Positions 8,707 to 16,869 are shown, counted from the stretch's first letter. The stretch: 25,946 bases of DNA from Bacteroidales bacterium UBA1208 (GCA_002309955.1 DBXQ01000132.1:1717-27662); one strand, 5' to 3'. A program made the numbers and translations. Notes: a model not told the origin generated them from the sequence alone.

Positions 8707-9876
8707 ATGAAAAAAATATTAGTTTTTAGCTTATGCTTTTTAACTCTATTCTCCGCTCGTGCCCAGATGCTCGGAGTTGAAGATATCACCCCTGTCTACG
8801 ACCTCGTCAAGACCTACAAGCGCATTATTCCATACTATGACACTGCCAACCATCTTACGGTGACGCATGTCTTCATGAGTACCGATTACCGTTATGTCAA
8901 GCTTTTCCTGAGGTACGACCCCGACCAAACCATCAATGCCGAGACTCAGTCCCAGATACTCAACTATCTCACCCACCATGACCTCTGGTCGCTCCAACCG
9001 CTTGCCGACCATACCTTCGACCTCCGAGTCGAATTATTCATAAAGGACAAACCCGTCTCCGCCCGTTACGACTTTACCACAGCCGACCTTCAAAACGCCC
9101 TCTCTCCCCCGCTTGAGCAGCAGGCACGCACCTATATAGCCGAAGTGGTGCAGTCTATCCAAGGCGATTTACCTATTGAGGTGGACGATGACGGCCAAAT
9201 GATGGTCTCCTCCCAATATGATAGTGAGACACTCATGCTTACCAACATTTTTGTCTTCCCCGACACTGCTTGGCCTTCTGTCCGCGACCACATAGTCAAC
9301 AATCTGGACAAGGTGCGCCGCATCACGGCAGAAAGCCTTCTTTCTGACAAGGCAGAAGGGTTGGCTACAGCGGCCTATCTCGGGGATGTCACCTTGCATT
9401 ACCGCTACGGCAACTATGCCCGTACCGATTCGGTCGAAGTGTTCATCGCCCCATGGATGTGGGAGACCTATTTCAATGACATGCATGGTACAGACACGGG
9501 TGCCATAAATGAATCTGCCGACACCTTGATAATGCTGAGCCTGGTGGCCGATGAGGTGAACAAGGAATGCCCCTATGCCGTTGACAGTCTTACCACGATG
9601 GTCAGCTGCGTGTTCGATTCTGTCAACCGGGTGATGACATACACCTATAGGGTCACAGAAATGGCTATGCTCAACATCGAGAACAATGCCAATGCTCAGA
9701 GTCAACTGACCGATGCCGTAGAGCAAGCACTGCTCTCCGATGCTGGCCGTCCATTGGCGCAGTTGCTGGTGTCCGCCCAAGCCACGTTGGTCTATTCCTA
9801 CACCTCCCCCCGTAGTCAGTCGCCCCTCACTATCACGCTCTATCCCTCACAGCTGCATGAAATACTGAAACAATAG
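8707..9876 (+). CDS. Secreted protein of unknown function with three internal repeats
   Basis: A 389-residue protein with a signal peptide (MKKILVFSLCFLTLFSARAQ) and no lipobox, so it is probably periplasmic or exported. I do not recognise the family. By eye the mature part is three units of about 90-100 residues: roughly 32-122, 145-247 and 280-378. Each begins with a helix and a Pro-containing turn (IIPYYD, DLPIEVDD, ECPYAVDS), then a strand pair (HLTVTHVF; QMMVSSQYDSETLMLTNIF; TTMVSCVFDSVNRVMTYTY), an acidic helix, and a final strand pair (LRVELFI; VTLHYRYG; ATLVYSYTS). This suggests a tandem alpha/beta domain. It sits between uppS and bamA and converges on the AraC gene. Confidence 0.75.
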   Translation: MKKILVFSLCFLTLFSARAQMLGVEDITPVYDLVKTYKRIIPYYDTANHLTVTHVFMSTDYRYVKLFLRYDPDQTINAETQSQILNYLTHHDLWSLQPLADHTFDLRVELFIKDKPVSARYDFTTADLQNALSPPLEQQARTYIAEVVQSIQGDLPIEVDDDGQMMVSSQYDSETLMLTNIFVFPDTAWPSVRDHIVNNLDKVRRITAESLLSDKAEGLATAAYLGDVTLHYRYGNYARTDSVEVFIAPWMWETYFNDMHGTDTGAINESADTLIMLSLVADEVNKECPYAVDSLTTMVSCVFDSVNRVMTYTYRVTEMAMLNIENNANAQSQLTDAVEQALLSDAGRPLAQLLVSAQATLVYSYTSPRSQSPLTITLYPSQLHEILKQ

Positions 9877-9940
9877 CATCAGCATTTTTCAAGAGTGAGT
9901 CTAAATATCTGATTCCATGTATTCTGTATGAATCTACATC

Positions 9941-10131
9941 CTCTCTGAACCGTTCATCAGAGAGAGTCTGTTCTTAAGTTGCAACTTGATTATCAGTTGA
10001 CAGAAGAGATCGAACGATACTTTGTGTAACTCTATTATCGCTCGTTCTTCCACCTTTCAACCTCCATTCTACCTCAGTTCTCCTTCTGTAATGGAAGAAC
10101 GATGGGATAACTGAGGGATATCGAATGAAAG
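9941..10131. other. Convergent intergenic region dense in competing inverted repeats
   Basis: The 282-nt gap between the convergent secreted-protein gene and araC holds several perfect dyads: an 8-bp hairpin 9941-9948/9957-9964 (loop 8 nt), the 12-bp palindrome AAGTTGCAACTT at 9976-9987, CGTTCTTCCA/TGGAAGAACG at 10043-10052/10092-10101, CCTCAGTT/AACTGAGG at 10072-10079/10109-10116, and CTTTCA/TGAAAG at 10054-10059/10126-10131. The 10-bp and 8-bp stems interleave, so they form either a pseudoknot or two exclusive folds. It may terminate both transcripts or encode an RNA; there is no strong T-run. Confidence 0.5.
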
Positions 10132-10158
10132 AAGGGTAACCGTAGAGTCTCTCTGGTA

Positions 10159-11058
10159 TTATTTCTGTTGTATCCGTTTACGGAATTCGGAGGGAGTCTC
10201 GCCGGTGTGGCTCTTGAAGAATTTGGAAAAGTTGGGTTCCGTGCCGCAATGCAGCAACTCGGCAATCTCGACCACGGTATAGTATTTGGCGGGATTGCTT
10301 AGCAGTTCACGGGCAGCACGTATGGTGTTTTTGTTTATCCATTCGGTAGTGGACATGCCCGTAAGTTTTTTCATCACATTGTTCAGGTGTCCGGGAGTTA
10401 CTCTAAGCTTGTCGGTATAATACGAGACTGTCCGGATGGGGTATGGCTCTGAGTTGAGCAGGTATAGGAATTCGCTCTTTAGTTGCTGCGGATGGGGTAG
10501 GTTGAGCAGACCTATCGACTGAAGCATAGTATCGTTCAGGGTGTTGATATGGGAGAGGAGGGACAGGATGAGGTGTTGCATACCTTCGGTGTTGTCTTTA
10601 TCCTTTTTCCGCATCAGCATATCCATTAGCTGAAAATAGTTCTCAATGGTCGAATGACTGTTTTCCTGCAATTGGATTTTAATAGGCTCGTAGCCGATGA
10701 GGTCGTTTTGTTCGGAACAAAAAGTGGGGAAGGATATGGAGCGGTAGTTGACATTGTCAGAGCGGTCTTGGACAGTGATTACACTGTTGGCGGGGATCAA
10801 CAAAAGGCTGTGTTTCTCCAGCGACAAAGACTCGAGCGACACATCCACCTTCAAGGTTCCTTCGGTAATGAGAATGACAGCGTGTTCGGGGAAACGGTAG
10901 GTATTGCCCAGCAAAATCTCGTTCAACATAGGCGAACGTTCCATATTCAGTACTATACAATCCAAGAAGGGATTCGATGCCAAATGCTCGGTAAGGGAAT
11001 GGGAGTTCCTTTTTTTATATGTTTTTTTCTTTTTCTGATTATCTATGTTTCTTTCCAT
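10159..11058 (-). CDS. AraC-family transcriptional regulator
   Basis: A 299-residue cytoplasmic DNA-binding regulator and the only minus-strand gene. Residues about 30-150 form a cupin-like sensor (LEKHSLLLIPANSVITVQD), and about 205-297 the double helix-turn-helix: the first around TVSYYTDKLRVTPGHLNNVMKK, the second around YTVVEIAELLHCGTEPNFSKFFK, followed by the family signature TGETPSEFRKRI. The effector and targets are unknown. The N-terminus is unusually basic (KKKKTYKKR at about 10-18). It is divergent from bamA across a 428-nt gap and convergent with the triple-repeat protein. Being single and separate between uppS and bamA, it looks like an accessory insertion. Confidence 0.93.
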   Translation of the reverse strand: MERNIDNQKKKKTYKKRNSHSLTEHLASNPFLDCIVLNMERSPMLNEILLGNTYRFPEHAVILITEGTLKVDVSLESLSLEKHSLLLIPANSVITVQDRSDNVNYRSISFPTFCSEQNDLIGYEPIKIQLQENSHSTIENYFQLMDMLMRKKDKDNTEGMQHLILSLLSHINTLNDTMLQSIGLLNLPHPQQLKSEFLYLLNSEPYPIRTVSYYTDKLRVTPGHLNNVMKKLTGMSTTEWINKNTIRAARELLSNPAKYYTVVEIAELLHCGTEPNFSKFFKSHTGETPSEFRKRIQQK

Positions 11059-11076
11059 GACTCAAAATTTATATTG

Positions 11077-11110
11077 CAAAAATACGTAAAAATAATCACA
11101 TTATGTCAAA
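11077..11110 (-). promoter_or_regulatory. Probable Bacteroidota-type promoter for the AraC gene
   Basis: Read on the minus strand, TATTTTTG (11084 to 11077) matches the Bacteroidota -7 consensus TAnnTTTG, and TTTG (11110 to 11107) matches the -33 element with 22 nt between them, slightly longer than usual. The ATG at 11058 follows 18 nt after the -7 element, giving a very short leader. The assignment rests on consensus only. Confidence 0.5.
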
Positions 11111-11294
11111 ATCGAAACAAAATAGTGCCTATTGACTATCGTTTTTCCGTCCCGTAGATTGGGCAATATTCAGAAATACATTCTTTTAATTGTTCATAAT
11201 TATTATGTTAAACATCCGCAAAATGGTAGTTCCTCGCCTCACAGCCCCCCCCGTTCGCGACACTTTGGGACTGAAAATCTGGTTCGAAATCGTT

Positions 11295-11351
11295 AATGGA
11301 TGTTGATATGTTGGATGTTGATATGTTGCGAGCGGTATAAACTTATCAACG
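11295..11351. repeat. Direct repeat copy upstream of bamA, with 15-nt tandem duplication
   Basis: The 31 nt at 11321-11351 repeat 7748-7778 with one mismatch. Just before and overlapping it, the unit TGGATGTTGATATGT occurs twice in perfect tandem (11297-11311 and 11312-11326), whereas the uppS copy has it once in a variant form. GTTGATA (11317-11323) and TATCAAC (11344-11350) form a 7-bp perfect dyad with a 20-nt loop. The element ends about 135 nt before the bamA start. Confidence 0.75.
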
Positions 11352-11486
11352 ATTTAAAACTTTTTTTAATGGTAAACAAAATAAAACACACAAAAAGTAG
11401 TTATTATTGCCTAAGTGCTTGGGTCTATACCTATACATGGCATGGCGTAAGCACCGTTTACATGTTTTGCAAAGAAATAGAACCTA

Positions 11487-14036
11487 ATGAAAAAGATACC
11501 CTTCATCCTGCCGTTGCTCCTTCTGCTCGGCCTCTCGTTTCCAGGCAAAGCCCAGGTGGTTGTGAGCAATCAAGAATACGACATCGACTACCTCACCCCC
11601 AAAACCTACGAAATAGGCGGAATAACATTCGTCGGTGCCGAAAACTACGACACACGCATGATACTCCTCATAGCGGGGCTGCAAGTGGGCGACCGGATAC
11701 GGGTGCCGGGCGACAAACTAGCCACCGCCGTCGACCGCCTCTGGAAGCAAGGTTTGTTTGAAGATGTGCAGATTTATGTAACGCGTATTCAAGGTGACAA
11801 GGTTTTTTTTGAAATTGAATTGCGCAGCCGTCCGAAGATGAGCATGTTTCAGATTGAGGGTGTGAAGAAGAGCGATAAGGATAAGTTGAAGGAGGAAATG
11901 AAGATTGCATCGGGCGATGTGGTTACGGAGAATCTTCTCACTACGTCGCGTAACCGTATTCGCGCCTTTTATCTTGAGAAGGGTTATACGAATGTTTCGG
12001 TAGCTACACGGTTGGAGGAGGACACCATTTTGAGCAAGGGGAATGAGAACCGAGTGAATGTGATTTTTGATGTGAAACCGGGCAGCCGGGTGAAAATTGA
12101 TTCGCTGATTATTGAAGGGAACAAGGAGATAAGCACTAACATGTTGTTGCAGCAAATGAAGAACACGCATGATGTGCATTATTTCAAGAAGTTTTTTGTG
12201 TGGACGAAGGGTTTCTGGACCCGTTCAAAGTATCAGGAGTCGAAGTATAACGAGGATTTGCAAAGTATCATAGCTTATTATAATGAGCACGGCTTCCGCG
12301 ATGCACGTATTGTGTGGGACACCGTCTATCCCTCAAAACGTGTTGAGGATGGCAAAGAGGTGGGTTCGGAACGTTTGATAGTGAAGATGAAAATCCATGA
12401 GGGGAACAAATTCGTCTTCCGTAACATCACCTTCTCGGGCAATACGATTTATCCGTCGGACTTGCTGTTGAAGCATCTGCGTATAGAGAAGGGCGACCCG
12501 TACAACCGCACCCTGTTAGAGACCAACCTGCGCTACAATCCGTCGGGGACGGACATCTCTTCGATGTATATGGACAACGGTTATCTCTTTTTCAAGGCGA
12601 TGCCTGTTGAAGTGGGAGTGGAGAACGACTCGATAGATATTGAGATTCGTATTATTGAGGGGAAGCAGGCGAGGATACGGAATGTGATTGTGGAAGGCAA
12701 TACGCTTACGAATGACAGGGTGATTATGCGTGAGTTGCACACACGTCCGGGTGACCTCTTCAGCCGTGATGCCATTCTGCGCAGCCGTCGCGAATTAGCC
12801 ACGTTGGGTTATTTTAAAGAGGAGTCGATTATACCTGATGCCAAACCGAACGATCAGGATGGGACGGTGGACATTGTGTACAAGGTTGAAGAGGGTAATG
12901 CAAGCCAGATCCAGCTGCAGGGCGGTTATGGCAACAAGATGGTTATTGGACAGATTGGTTTGACATTGAACAATTTTTCTGTCCGCAACATTTTCAATAA
13001 GAAGGCTTGGATGCCGTTGCCTTCAGGCGATGGGCAGAAATTGTCGATTAACGCAGTCACCAATGGTACGTATTACTATTCGTTCAGCGGTTCGTTCACG
13101 GAGCCGTGGTTGGGTGGCCGCCGTCCGCAGTCGCTGAGTGTGTCGCTTTATCACCATTTCATCAGTAACGGTTATTTCTTCAAGAAGACGGAGTCGTCGT
13201 ATGGTGACTTGCGCATCAGTGGTGCGGGAGTGTCGTTGATACGGCGTGTCAAATGGCCAGACGATTATTTCATCATTTCGCACACCCTTTCGTACAAGCA
13301 TTATAATCTGAACAATTATTATCTTTTCAGCGGCACGTCGTTTACCAACGGTGCGGCCAATGATTTGTCGTATGGCATTACCATCAGCCGCAACTCGCTC
13401 GACTCGCCTATCTACGCCCGCAGTGGTTCGGAGATTTCGGTATCGGGCTATGCTACACCGCCGTATACTGCTATCAGCGGACGGGATGTGACGAATGTGA
13501 CGGAGGAGGATAAGTTCCGTTGGACGGAGTATTACAAGATAAATGTACGCGGTTCGTGGATGTTGAATCTGGTGGGTGATGTGGTGTTGAATGCCAAGGC
13601 TCGTTTCGGTTGGATGGGTTATTATGACAAGAAGATTGGTTTGTCGCCTTTCGGTCGTTATTTTGTCGGCGGAGACGGTCTCCAGGCTTATGCTTATGAT
13701 GGTCGTGAGATTATCCCGGTGCGCGGTTATGACGACAGCAAGTTGAGCCCGCAACAGGGTGCTTCGATATTTACCCGCTACACGCTTGAGGTACGGCAGC
13801 CGATTATCGAGAGTGCCAGTGCCACGATTTGGCTGCTGGGTTTCCTCGAAGGGGGTAATAGCTGGTATAATGTCAAGGATTTCCAACCTTTCAACATTTA
13901 CAATTCGGCCGGCTTGGGTGTGAGGGTTTTCATGCCGATGTTCGGTCTGATAGGTGTTGACTGGGGATATGGTTTCGATGGTGCCGGCATAGGTGGCTCA
14001 CATGTCCACTTCAGCATAGGCCAGAGTATGGATTAA
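11487..14036 (+). CDS. bamA: BamA, outer-membrane protein assembly factor
   Basis: An 849-residue Omp85 protein and core of the BAM complex, which folds beta-barrels into the outer membrane. A signal peptide covers about residues 1-23. Five POTRA domains follow: about 38-112, 113-200, 201-310, 311-398 and 399-475 (FVGAENYDT, FQIEGVKKSD, IIEGNKEIS, ITFSGNTIY and VIVEGNTLTN mark their first strands). The barrel begins at about 476 (QLQGGYGNK), and the conserved loop-6 motif appears as VRGYDD near residue 750. The C-terminus ends FSIGQSMD, not the common terminal aromatic. Codon choice changes sharply near residue 88 (position ~11750). It is followed within 28 nt by two ompH genes. Confidence 0.95.
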   Translation: MKKIPFILPLLLLLGLSFPGKAQVVVSNQEYDIDYLTPKTYEIGGITFVGAENYDTRMILLIAGLQVGDRIRVPGDKLATAVDRLWKQGLFEDVQIYVTRIQGDKVFFEIELRSRPKMSMFQIEGVKKSDKDKLKEEMKIASGDVVTENLLTTSRNRIRAFYLEKGYTNVSVATRLEEDTILSKGNENRVNVIFDVKPGSRVKIDSLIIEGNKEISTNMLLQQMKNTHDVHYFKKFFVWTKGFWTRSKYQESKYNEDLQSIIAYYNEHGFRDARIVWDTVYPSKRVEDGKEVGSERLIVKMKIHEGNKFVFRNITFSGNTIYPSDLLLKHLRIEKGDPYNRTLLETNLRYNPSGTDISSMYMDNGYLFFKAMPVEVGVENDSIDIEIRIIEGKQARIRNVIVEGNTLTNDRVIMRELHTRPGDLFSRDAILRSRRELATLGYFKEESIIPDAKPNDQDGTVDIVYKVEEGNASQIQLQGGYGNKMVIGQIGLTLNNFSVRNIFNKKAWMPLPSGDGQKLSINAVTNGTYYYSFSGSFTEPWLGGRRPQSLSVSLYHHFISNGYFFKKTESSYGDLRISGAGVSLIRRVKWPDDYFIISHTLSYKHYNLNNYYLFSGTSFTNGAANDLSYGITISRNSLDSPIYARSGSEISVSGYATPPYTAISGRDVTNVTEEDKFRWTEYYKINVRGSWMLNLVGDVVLNAKARFGWMGYYDKKIGLSPFGRYFVGGDGLQAYAYDGREIIPVRGYDDSKLSPQQGASIFTRYTLEVRQPIIESASATIWLLGFLEGGNSWYNVKDFQPFNIYNSAGLGVRVFMPMFGLIGVDWGYGFDGAGIGGSHVHFSIGQSMD

Positions 14037-14063
14037 TAGTTGAATAGTTTACAAGTTGGATAA

Positions 14064-14696
14064 ATGCGCAAACTGATTATCATAGCAACGCTCATTTTGT
14101 TGGCGGTTCCCGCAAGGGCACAGAAATATGCCAGTGTCAACACGGCATATATTTTGAGCAATCTGCCGGAGTACAATCAGGCTTTGAATAAGGTGAATAA
14201 GTATGTTGACGAGTGGCGTTCGGAACTTGAGGCCAAGCAGGCGGAAGTGGATGAGTTGCGACAGCGTTATGAGCAGGAATCGTATTTGCTGCCGGAGAAT
14301 CTGAAGCAACGCCGTCAGGATGAGATTCGCACCAAGGAGTCGGAGTTGCGCAATTTGCAGCAACAGCGTTTCGCTCCGGGAGGCGATCTTGACCAGAAAC
14401 GGGCTGAGTTGATGAAGCCTGTGCAGGATCGCGTTTATAATGCCATTGAGCGTGTGGCTCGCGAGAAGAACTATGCTTTTGTATTTGACAGGGCTGGTTC
14501 GGCTACGGTTCTGTATGTTGCGGATAAGTATGACATCAGCAATCAGGTGCTTGAGATGCTGGGTGTGAAGCCTGGTGCGGCACCGGAGACTGGCATTAAT
14601 CCCAATGCCGGAGGAGGTAAGCAGAATGCTGCTCCTAAACCGCAAGACAAGTCCCGTCAGGCTCCGTCTGCCAGTAGCCGTAAGGAGATAATGTAA
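14064..14696 (+). CDS. OmpH/Skp family periplasmic chaperone, first copy
   Basis: A 210-residue protein with a signal peptide (cut near PARAQ, residue 20). The body is the OmpH/Skp layout: a short beta segment (YASVNTAYILSNLPEY), a long charged coiled coil (about 40-120), and closing strands (YAFVFDRAGSATVLYVAD). Skp-type proteins hold unfolded barrel proteins in the periplasm and deliver them to BamA, the gene just upstream. Unlike its neighbour it carries a tail of about 40 residues rich in G, P, A, K and Q (from about 172). It is 27 nt after bamA and 43 nt before the second copy, so one operon is likely. Confidence 0.92.
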   Translation: MRKLIIIATLILLAVPARAQKYASVNTAYILSNLPEYNQALNKVNKYVDEWRSELEAKQAEVDELRQRYEQESYLLPENLKQRRQDEIRTKESELRNLQQQRFAPGGDLDQKRAELMKPVQDRVYNAIERVAREKNYAFVFDRAGSATVLYVADKYDISNQVLEMLGVKPGAAPETGINPNAGGGKQNAAPKPQDKSRQAPSASSRKEIM

Positions 14697-14739
14697 AAGT
14701 GTAATGAATAATAATAACAACAAAACTGATAAACACAAC

Positions 14740-15252
14740 ATGAAAAAAGGATTTATCACAGTAATGGTGGCTCTGTTGGTTTTCGGCGGCAGTGCCATGG
14801 CTCAGAAGAACATTAAACTCGGACACATTAACTCGAACGAACTCATGCAGATTATGCCTGGTCGCGACTCAGCCCAGGCTGCTTTGCAGAAGGAGGTCGA
14901 GGCTCTTCAGGCTGAACTGGAGACAATGAACAAAGAGTTTGAGACAAAGTACAACGATTATCTGGCCAAGAGGGATCAACTGTCTGACTTGATCCGCAAA
15001 ACTAAGGAGAGCGACCTGACGAACATGAGAGCCCGCATTGAGGAGAGTCAGGCCAACGCCCAGAAGCTTCTTGAAGAGCGTCAGGAAGCCCTGCTGAAGC
15101 CCATCGTAGACCGTGCCAAGAAAGCCATTGAAGAGGTGGGCAAGGAGAACGGCTATACCTATATCTTCGACTCGGGTATTGGCACCGTGCTTTACTCGCA
15201 GGATAGTGATGACATTATGCCTCTCGTCAAGAAAAAACTGGGTCTCAAGTAG
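14740..15252 (+). CDS. OmpH/Skp family periplasmic chaperone, second copy
   Basis: A 170-residue protein from the ATG at 14740, chosen because it starts directly on the signal peptide (MKKGFITVMVALLVFGGSAMAQ); an in-frame ATG at 14704 would add a 12-residue polar N-rich leader. The sequence follows the Skp pattern: IKLGHINSNELMQIMPGRDSA, a coiled coil over about 45-125, and IFDSGIGTVLYSQ near the end. It is a paralogue of the gene before it, and paired ompH genes after bamA are common in Bacteroidota. The operon is closed by a rho-independent terminator 28 nt after the stop. Confidence 0.93.
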   Translation: MKKGFITVMVALLVFGGSAMAQKNIKLGHINSNELMQIMPGRDSAQAALQKEVEALQAELETMNKEFETKYNDYLAKRDQLSDLIRKTKESDLTNMRARIEESQANAQKLLEERQEALLKPIVDRAKKAIEEVGKENGYTYIFDSGIGTVLYSQDSDDIMPLVKKKLGLK

Positions 15253-15279
15253 GCATTGTGTGAATTGATTATTTGCAAT

Positions 15280-15313
15280 AAGGCCGACATCTGCATCAGG
15301 TGTCGGCTTTTTT
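15280..15313 (+). terminator. Rho-independent terminator after the bamA-ompH operon
   Basis: A hairpin with arms 15280-15292 and 15298-15310 (13 pairs including two G-U, core GCCGACA/TGTCGGC) and a 5-nt loop GCATC, running straight into TTTTTT at 15308-15313. It is the clearest terminator in the window and separates the ompH pair from the YifB gene. Confidence 0.9.
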
Positions 15314-15330
15314 AAAGAAGCAATGAACTT

Positions 15331-16869
15331 ATGTTAGTCAAGACATTCGGTAGTGCTATTTGTGGGGTAAATGCCATGATGGTCACCGTGGAGGTGAGTG
15401 TCGAGATGGGAGTCAATTTCACGTTGGTGGGGTTGCCGGACAGCGCGGTTAAGGAGAGTCAACAGCGTATAGCTACCGCTATCGGGCAGTATGGCCTCCG
15501 CATTCCGGGTAAGAAGGTGGTGGTGAATATGGCTCCGGCAGACTTGAAGAAGGAGGGAGCTGCCTATGACCTCACGATAGCCATTGGAATACTGGCCGCT
15601 GCCGGTAATATGCGGGCAGATGAGTTAGAGAGGTATGTCATCATGGGGGAGTTGTCGCTCGACGGAAGCTTGCGTCCTATTAAAGGGGTACTGCCTATTG
15701 CTATTGAGGCTCGCAGACAGAAGTTCAAAGGCATTATTGTCCCTAAGGAGAATGCCCGCGAGGCTGCTATTGTGAACAACCTTGAGGTTTATGGTGCCGA
15801 GAATGTCAAACAGGTTATCGACCATTTGAACGGAGAGGTGTTGATGGAGCCCACTATTGTTGACACCCGTGCCGAATTTGCAAATCACCTCAACCATTAC
15901 GAGTATGACTTTGCCGATGTGAAAGGGCAGGAGTGTGTCAAGCGAGCGTTAGAGATTGCCGCTGCGGGTGGCCACAATGTGATTATGATTGGTCCTCCGG
16001 GGTCTGGCAAGACCATGCTGGCCAAGCGTATGCCCTCTATTCTTCCTCCGCTTAGTTTGGAGGAGTCGCTTGAGACGACGCAGATACACAGTGTGGCTGG
16101 CAAGATGAAAAAAGAGGATTCGCTTATTGCCATCCGTCCGTTCCGTTCACCGCACCATACTATATCCGATGTAGCGCTGGTGGGCGGTGGCTCCAACCCC
16201 CAGCCGGGTGAAATCAGTCTTGCCCATAATGGAGTTCTTTTCCTTGATGAATTGCCAGAGTTCCGCCGTCAGGTGCTGGAGGTGCTGCGCCAGCCTATGG
16301 AGGAACGGCGCGTCACCATCAGTCGTGCCAAGATGACGATAGATTATCCCGCCTCCTTTATGCTGGTGGCAGCTATGAACCCTTGCCCATGTGGCTACTA
16401 TAACCATCCTACGGTGGAGTGTACCTGTCCTGCTGGAGCGGTTAAGAGGTATATGAATAAGATTTCCGGTCCATTGCTGGATCGTATCGACCTACATATT
16501 GAAGTGATACCGGTGCCTGTCAGTCAGTTGAACAACATGAAGCAGGGTGAGAGTAGTGCTGATATACGTCAGCGTGTTGTGGCAGCCCGTGCCATCCAGA
16601 CGGCTCGCTTTGCCGGCCATGCAGGCGTGCATTGCAATGCACAGATGACCAGCAAGCTTACCCGCGAGCATTGCTGTCTTAGCGATGAATGTCGAAGCAT
16701 TATTGAGACCGCCATGAACCGTCTGGGCCTTTCGGCACGTGCCTACGACCGCATCCTGCGCGTCAGTCGCACAATCGCTGACCTCGAAGGCAGCACAGAT
16801 ATCCAGCCCCATCACCTGCAAGAGGCTATCACCTACCGCAGTCTCGACCGCGACAGCTGGGGGAAATAA
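15331..16869 (+). CDS. YifB/ComM family Mg-chelatase-like AAA+ ATPase
   Basis: A 512-residue cytoplasmic ATPase, the usual length. The N-terminal domain (about 1-175) is the Lon-protease-like S5-fold unit (GVNFTLVGLPDSAVKES). Walker A GPPGSGKT is at 221-228, Walker B is in LFLDELPEF near 306-314, and a CPCGYYNHPTVECTC cysteine cluster lies at about 351-365. The C-terminus carries the Mg-chelatase lid helices (LSARAYDRILRVSRTIADLEG). In naturally transformable bacteria ComM-type members act as branch-migration helicases in DNA integration; the role in Bacteroidota is less clear. It begins just after a terminator, so it has its own promoter, which I cannot place with confidence. Confidence 0.95.
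   Translation: MLVKTFGSAICGVNAMMVTVEVSVEMGVNFTLVGLPDSAVKESQQRIATAIGQYGLRIPGKKVVVNMAPADLKKEGAAYDLTIAIGILAAAGNMRADELERYVIMGELSLDGSLRPIKGVLPIAIEARRQKFKGIIVPKENAREAAIVNNLEVYGAENVKQVIDHLNGEVLMEPTIVDTRAEFANHLNHYEYDFADVKGQECVKRALEIAAAGGHNVIMIGPPGSGKTMLAKRMPSILPPLSLEESLETTQIHSVAGKMKKEDSLIAIRPFRSPHHTISDVALVGGGSNPQPGEISLAHNGVLFLDELPEFRRQVLEVLRQPMEERRVTISRAKMTIDYPASFMLVAAMNPCPCGYYNHPTVECTCPAGAVKRYMNKISGPLLDRIDLHIEVIPVPVSQLNNMKQGESSADIRQRVVAARAIQTARFAGHAGVHCNAQMTSKLTREHCCLSDECRSIIETAMNRLGLSARAYDRILRVSRTIADLEGSTDIQPHHLQEAITYRSLDRDSWGK

Larger units (their letters stand above)
11059..11486. other. 428-nt divergent intergenic region (araC / bamA)
   Basis: No convincing gene is present. It holds the araC promoter on its left side, a poly-C-containing stretch near 11245, the direct repeat shared with the uppS leader (11295-11351), a 6-bp dyad GTGCTT/AAGCAC at 11415-11420 and 11449-11454, and an A-rich tract before bamA. 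I see no exact TAnnTTTG promoter for bamA, although it must be transcribed from here because the gene on its left points away. Confidence 0.6.

Noticed and set aside
11281..11292. GGTTCGAAATC resembling a tRNA T-loop
   Set aside because: No acceptor, anticodon or D arms can be folded around it, and no CCA-like end follows.
11300..11761. Open frame starting in the bamA leader and running into bamA
   Set aside because: Its second half is an out-of-frame reading of bamA and its start lies in the tandem repeat; no protein features.
13023..13886. 287-codon open frame on the minus strand
   Set aside because: Opposite the BamA barrel, rich in Arg/Thr/Ile without any motif; a shadow frame.
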